64,000 nucleotides of DNA, from contig CAJJDP010000033.1 in the NCBI GenBank assembly GCA_905182995.1, forward strand, positions 283,685 through 347,684, read 5' to 3'. The first letter of the stretch is position 1, and each line of letters starts with the position of its first letter. The notes beneath the pieces were generated by a model that was not told the DNA's origin, did no database searches, and saw only the letters and a list, made by a program, of their open reading frames with translations. Below, piece after piece: positions 58,854 to 64,000 of the stretch. A program made the position numbers and the translations under genes. This stretch comes from Paramecium octaurelia (Eukaryota; Ciliophora; Oligohymenophorea; Peniculida; Parameciidae).

Positions 58854-61800
58854 TCAATTATCCTATTATTCCTATTCTTATTCTTATTCTTAATTTTCCT
58901 CGTTGTTCTAAGGTAGTATTGGTTCTTATTATTCTTTAGGCTTATTCTGACTTTACTTAACATTTGATTTCTCTAGCAATATCAAACAAAATGAATACTT
59001 GTTAAAATTGGCTGTCTATTTTATTCAACTGCTTTAATCTCTTTCCATTGATTGACATCTTCCTCTAATCTTTTAGATGCCTCTAAACAAATAACATTTA
59101 TGAATTACCTTGTTTTCTCATTTTATTTGGTTTCTTCTTAGCTTCCACTTCCATCAAATACCTGAATCTCAACTCAATACCAGTTTTGTCATTTGGTAAT
59201 GCTAAATAAGTAATAAGAGCATCTAAAGTTTAATCATTAAAATTCTATCCTGAAATATTGTCAGTTCCCATAATATCATTTAATGCTTAATAATTATCTA
59301 AAATCAGCGCTTCTTTATCCATCTTCTTTTTTTCTTCCAATTCCTTTTTTGCTATTTCTAATCTTTTCTCCTACTCTGACTATACTTCTTTAATTCTTTT
59401 GAGCATAAACTCTTAGGTTTATTAGGTTCTTTTGATTGGAGATTAATCTTAAGGTAATTCCTAATTCTCTTATTTTTAAGGTTTGGGTTCTTTGATGCTT
59501 TTTGCTAATTTATTGAAAAATTCGTATCCTTTTATACTTATTCGAAAGAGAGCTTCTAGAAATTCAACATAATCTAGGGATGCTGGTATCTCATTAGATC
59601 TGTATGTGATTGCATTGAAGACTCTAATGAATTCAATTTGTGATATGATGTCTGGATAAATTCTGAATCTATCTCCAAACCACATCCATAATTTTAATGG
59701 GATTTATTTAAAATCAATCATTTCAATAGATTTATAATATTCCAATTGCAATAACTCGTATAAATAACTTAATCTAAAGTTATTATTAGTGAAAATGGTT
59801 TGGTAAGTTTGATGTCTAAATAATTTGACAATCAATTCACTTGTTGCCTTTTCTTTAACTTTAATTTGTTCACCTTTCTTTTCTATATTTTTATAAAGAG
59901 CTTCATGCATTTTCTAATGATCAACTTCCATTTTTTTTCTCTCTTCAGCTGCCATTTATATTTTAATTTGTTCAGCCTTAAAGATTTCTCCATATTATTC
60001 AATCTTCTTTTGATTAAATAATTTGAATTCCTACTTCTTTTTCTAGATCTCTTCTGCTCTCTATTTCTTCTCTTATAACTCTCTTTTGATTCTCTCTTAT
60101 TCCTCCTCTTTTTATTTTTATGCAATTTTATCCTTTTACTATTTCAAATATGCTTCTTATTCCTTTTGCTTTTCTTCCTAATATAGTTTCTTGGGATCCT
60201 TCTTAGCAGCTTTGGCTTCCTCTTCCTTTTACTTTTATTACCTTTCCTTCTTCAATTTTTCCAATTTGGCTTTAGCTTATTCATGATTTTTTTGTATTTT
60301 TTCGTCTCTCAATTTAGATTCCTCATCCTCCTTCTTTTTCTCATCCAATTTATCCTACTAAACCTTATTAACAATATTCCATTTCCTTGTTATAGTTTTT
60401 TAATTGTTTTCAACTGCGAACAGCATGTCTTCCAAAACATCAGCTACCTGTTCAACTAATAATCGTTATTTTGGTTAATTAAATGGTATCTTAGCCAATT
60501 CCAATTTGATTCCCAAACTATATTATCTAAAAGGTTCTATTTCTAAATTTCTCTTTGGTTAAGTTGGCAGATTTGGCAATGATTGTGCTACTGAAGCTGA
60601 TTTCATCATAGTTTTATTTTTTTATTCCATGTAATGATCTTTCTCATAATTCTATTTAACTTTGGATTCCACATACCCCAACATATTGGGTCTGCAGACA
60701 AGTTAGAATTCTTTAGAGGTTATGGGTTCAATTATATGACAATTGCTAACTTTAAATACAATATCATCCAAAATTGAATAAGCAATTGTGTTTGAATCCT
60801 CAAATTCAAATGCATAATTAAATTTAATAATCTCCTCCTTCTATGTTTTGTACCCCTCAGGTAAAACATATTTCGGATCTTCTACTAATTTTTTATTGAA
60901 TTCTTTAATAACATCCTTCTAATCAAAAAACATATTATCTGGATCATCATAAAGTTAGGTGGTCTATCCTTTTGCTGCTGTTACTTATTTCATCCTTTAA
61001 ATCATCATTTCAATGCAAGTATGAGGCTAAATGTATTTGGCTCTCTTAGTAAATAGAATGCAGGCATATTATGTAATAATGTGTTTGAATCCTTCATAAT
61101 TGAAATTAGTTAATTCATTTTTGCATTTCAATAGCTAAATTGCAATCGATCTCATCAAAGCATGTACTTGTTCTCTAGATACATTGAATACTAATTCATA
61201 ATCCTTGAGAAATGCCCACAATTCAGCTTCATTTATAGTATCAGATTGATCTTTCAATTCATCAAAATCCTTTGGTTTGATAATTTTATTTCCTGAATTA
61301 GCATATTTAAAGAAAACATATTTAAATATCTTATGATACTTTCTAAAAAGCTGTTCCACCAAATAACGTTCTCTATCTTCTTCCAATTGCAAATCCCAAA
61401 CTTCATATTCTGTTAATCCGTGTTTATTTGGCTAGGCTATACTTTTTGATCCATCTTTAAATACTAAATTGGTTTCTCTGTCTTTCACAATTGACACGCC
61501 TTATTCAATAGATCTCTTTTCTAACTATTTTCTAAGATTTGCCTTTTATTTCTGTTAGGCCTCCTTCATTTATTCTATTTTTTATGCTTCACTTGTTGCT
61601 CTATCATCAAATTATTTCTTGAGGGTTTCTAATTTTTCTAGTACCTTTGGATCAGCTTTAGTAGTTTTTAAGGAAGCAAGAGAATACTGTTCCTCCTTTG
61701 ATAATTTAATAGATCCTATAGATCGAGAATTGAATGGAACTAATTAATCATCATCTTCTGGAGGTCCTTACAATTTACTTGCTTGTTATTCTCGATATTC

Positions 61801-63921
61801 AATCTCATACTATTCCAATATTCTCTCAGCATTTCCGAATAATTCTAATATTGCCATCATTCCTTTAGAATTTCTTTTACTGAACTACTTTATTTGTATA
61901 TTTGTATGTGCAATCAATGGTTTTATTTTCTCATTCAAAAGTTGCTATTAAAATTGAATTATGGTTCTGACAATCTCAACAATTTAATTACGCTTCTATG
62001 CACTGATCGGATCCTTTGCTTATTTCTTTTTTTCAGATGCAAAAAACATGGCCAATGCAATTTTAACGAACTTCAAAATAAATTCTTACATTGTCTGATT
62101 CTCCACATTCTTCGATAATATGTTGATGATGATTTCAGATGATATACTCTAATAAACTAGATTGTTTAAAAATATTTTAGCCAAGAAGTCCAACAATTAA
62201 ATAGCATTCTTAATTCCTATATTCAGATTGGATACGAACATAAAGAAGTGCATATCAAATGTATTCAAAATATAAGTGACTCCCTCTGATGTTTGCATCT
62301 ACTTGATCAAATTCTCAAGCACCAAGTTTATTGGTACTGCTTCCATGGTGGAGAAGATGTGAATGAAATTATTCAAGATATACTCTCTTATTTGCTGGTT
62401 ATCATGATTCTCCACCAAGGACAATGTTAAACTAAACTCAATTAACATGTTATTTACTTCTTGTATATAAGTGGGGCAAAATTGCTCTTTTAAAGACTGA
62501 AATGATTGAGTAACTTAAACAAGTGATTAAGACACATTAAGGACAGTGATTATGACTTATCTCTAGATCCCTTTTTGAGTAGTGCAATGATCGTATTCGT
62601 CAATGATTCATCTAACTCTGTATTGGCAAGTACTTCACTTAAAAAGTTAAGGGAAGATATTCTGGTATCAATTGTATTTTTAAATTCATTTTCAGCAATT
62701 CCTATAGCCTAAGTCACCCAATCATTCAAAATGCCAGTCGACACCAACTCTTGATTATGGCTTAGAGGAATGTAGATTAATTCAATTGAATTTATGAAAT
62801 CCTTAGTCTCAGGTAATACAGTTCTAATGCCTGTTGTAAATACTTCCACAAAGTTGTTTCTTGCAAACTATTAAATCATCTCAACATGAAATGACACCAA
62901 TTCTGGATGTCTCCTCGTACCCATCAATGCTGTGTGTAGCCCTCCTTACTCCTCAAGGAACCATTCCCTTAACAATTAAACTGGTATCATTGAACCAAGT
63001 CTAGTGAATAATCGAACTGATTCATAGGCTACATCGAATGATTTGGATATTAATCCAGGTTTAAGAGCCTGAGAATAATAATAACAAAGTAATACTTGCA
63101 AGGCGAATGTTAGTGATTTTTTGGTTGAATCCTCGTTAAATAACTTGATTAATTAATTTCCATTTGCATAGGTTTCTTTATAAAAGGCAACTATTGGCTC
63201 GAATACTCCCTTCACTCCTTTGGCCAATATGTGAGCAAGGAATTTGTTGTTATTAGTAAAGAGAGAGGCAGACTATTTGATTGACAGTTACAAGTTCTTA
63301 GCCAAAGCAACTATGAAGAATTCTAAACAATTTGATGTTTTATTAAGATCTTTCTTAGGATCTAATTTTGATAAATCAACTTATTAATTAGCTAACATAA
63401 AATTAATCAATTAAGTACCTTGGGAGATTTTACTGTTAGCTAAAAGTTTGGTGTTTCCACCTAAACTTAATAATGAGTCATCTAACATTTGAGATTGCTA
63501 CAACACTTATGTCTGTTACTGACCTCGATAATATTTATCATAAATTTCCAAAAGTAATTGGTGTATCATTTCCTTATCACCTCCTAGAATCAAGGCCTTG
63601 GTGTCTTAATCAATCTGGATATCGACCTTCTAATATTCCTCGCATAGAATCTTCCAATTGTATAAGATTGAGGACTTCTACTAATTATCTTTGAGTGTGT
63701 CCAACTTTGCCAAGGGAGTGGAAGGTCTTTTAAATTGATTAATAAAAGAACCTGTTTCGTAACTTCACAATTTCCTTGAGCAATTATCCAAAAGCAATGC
63801 CATTTTCCAATTGAGATAAGGATGCCTTGCTGATTTCCACCTTGTCTGCATATTTCTTTCCATCCTAAGGTAGTACCTTTAATGAGCAAAGCCAATTGTA
63901 TAAATTTTCCCGAATTTGCAT
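58854..63921 (-). CDS. Giant CH-domain, helical-repeat and coiled-coil protein (1,656 aa), probably cytoskeletal/ciliary
   Basis: Introns 63727-63751, 62514-62533, 59083-59108 and 58973-58998 leave one 1,657-codon frame. The first ~115 residues look like a calponin-homology domain (NLYNWLCSLKVLPQDGKKYA, LENGIAFGQLLKEIVK, YNWKILCEEYQKVDIQIDQD, ALILGGDKEMIHQLLLEIYD). Residues about 150-680 are a helical-repeat solenoid (CLEFFIVALAKNL, TFALQVLLCYYYSQALKPGL, LLREWFLEEQ, IDTRISSLNFLSEVLANTE). Then comes an ordered region (LVEQLFRKYHKIFKYVFFKY, LMRSIAI) and a very long Glu/Lys/Gln coiled coil (about 1080-1300) plus a conserved-looking block (LKLWMWFGDRFRIYPDIISQ). The C-terminus is Glu/Gln-rich. 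CH plus coiled coil suggests microtubule or axoneme binding; that is inference. Confidence 0.8.
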
Positions 63922-63961
63922 TTGTTAATATTATTATAATAAAATAGGATTATGAAATTGA

Positions 63962-64000
63962 TCATGCTTTCTTCTTCTGATTCTCATCCCTCAACTTCTG
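63962..64000 (-). CDS. 3' end of a further gene (partial)
   Basis: Twelve codons (QKLRDENQKKKA) and a TGA at 63962-63964, entering from the right edge on the minus strand. The charged composition fits a coding tail, 40 nt upstream of the giant gene's start. Too short to identify. Confidence 0.45.
   Translation of the reverse strand, partial: QKLRDENQKKKA

Noticed and set aside
59883..60125. Very basic Lys/Arg-rich minus-strand frame
   Set aside because: It is an alternative frame through the Glu/Lys coiled coil of the giant gene, whose own frame stays open on both sides.

Overview
The window reads as macronuclear DNA of a ciliate, most likely Paramecium. The clearest evidence is the genetic code. 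Long, recognisable proteins (ribosomal protein S3, protein kinases, a SYS1 homologue, a FYR-domain protein) are open only if TAA and TAG are read as glutamine and TGA is the sole stop. The second sign is tiny introns: about 60 of 19-32 nt can be placed, starting GT and ending AG (most often GTA...TAG). Removing them restores frame in nearly every gene. The DNA is very AT-rich, genes are short-spaced on both strands, and several neighbours are only 10-80 nt apart. Any annotation made with the standard code would shatter every gene here.

Layout, left to right. 1-9.6 kb: the 5' end of a secreted GH5 exo-glucanase-like gene, a voltage-sensor/class III nucleotide cyclase fusion, a von Willebrand A/alpha-kinase gene, and two charged or coiled-coil proteins. 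9.7-12.5 kb: a 5S rRNA gene, then a 1,315-bp block present twice around a single N. 11.6-16 kb: a small protein, a degenerate amidohydrolase with a long low-complexity insert, a secreted Cys-rich protein and an N-myristoylation-type protein in head-to-head arrangement. 16.3-22.1 kb: a cyclic-nucleotide-gated-channel-like protein lacking a visible selectivity filter, a tandem cyclic-nucleotide-binding protein, and a quinone-oxidoreductase-like enzyme with a polyglutamine tail. 22.2-29.5 kb: a SANT plus FYRN/FYRC chromatin protein, a coiled-coil protein, a dual-specificity phosphatase, a basic Gln-rich protein and a small multipass membrane protein. 29.2-31.9 kb: a second duplicated block (1,335 bp) around an N. 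31.8-42.6 kb: an LRR-TKL kinase, a small basic protein, an importin-alpha-like protein, a kinase-LRR fusion, SYS1 and a B-box/MORN-like protein. 42.7-51.6 kb: ribosomal protein uS3, a BART-domain (CFAP36-like) protein, a polyproline protein, a coiled-coil protein, a C2H2 zinc finger protein, small unknowns and an NMNAT/NadD-like nucleotidyltransferase. 51.6-58 kb: a RIM15/IRE-type AGC kinase with an N-terminal zinc finger, a third duplicated block (1,311 bp) around an N, and a casein kinase 1. 58.9-63.9 kb: a 1,656-residue protein with a calponin-homology-like start, a helical-repeat middle and a charged coiled-coil tail, probably cytoskeletal or ciliary. The last 39 nt are the 3' end of another gene.

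The three duplicated blocks are almost certainly unmerged contig overlaps, so the real locus is about 4 kb shorter than the window. The gene set leans towards signalling: cyclase, cyclic-nucleotide-binding proteins, six protein kinases (including an alpha kinase) and a phosphatase. It also includes cytoskeletal or ciliary coiled-coil proteins. I see no operons, mobile elements, CRISPR arrays or telomeric repeats, and no single novel multi-gene system. The notable items are unusual domain fusions and apparently dead or altered family members.
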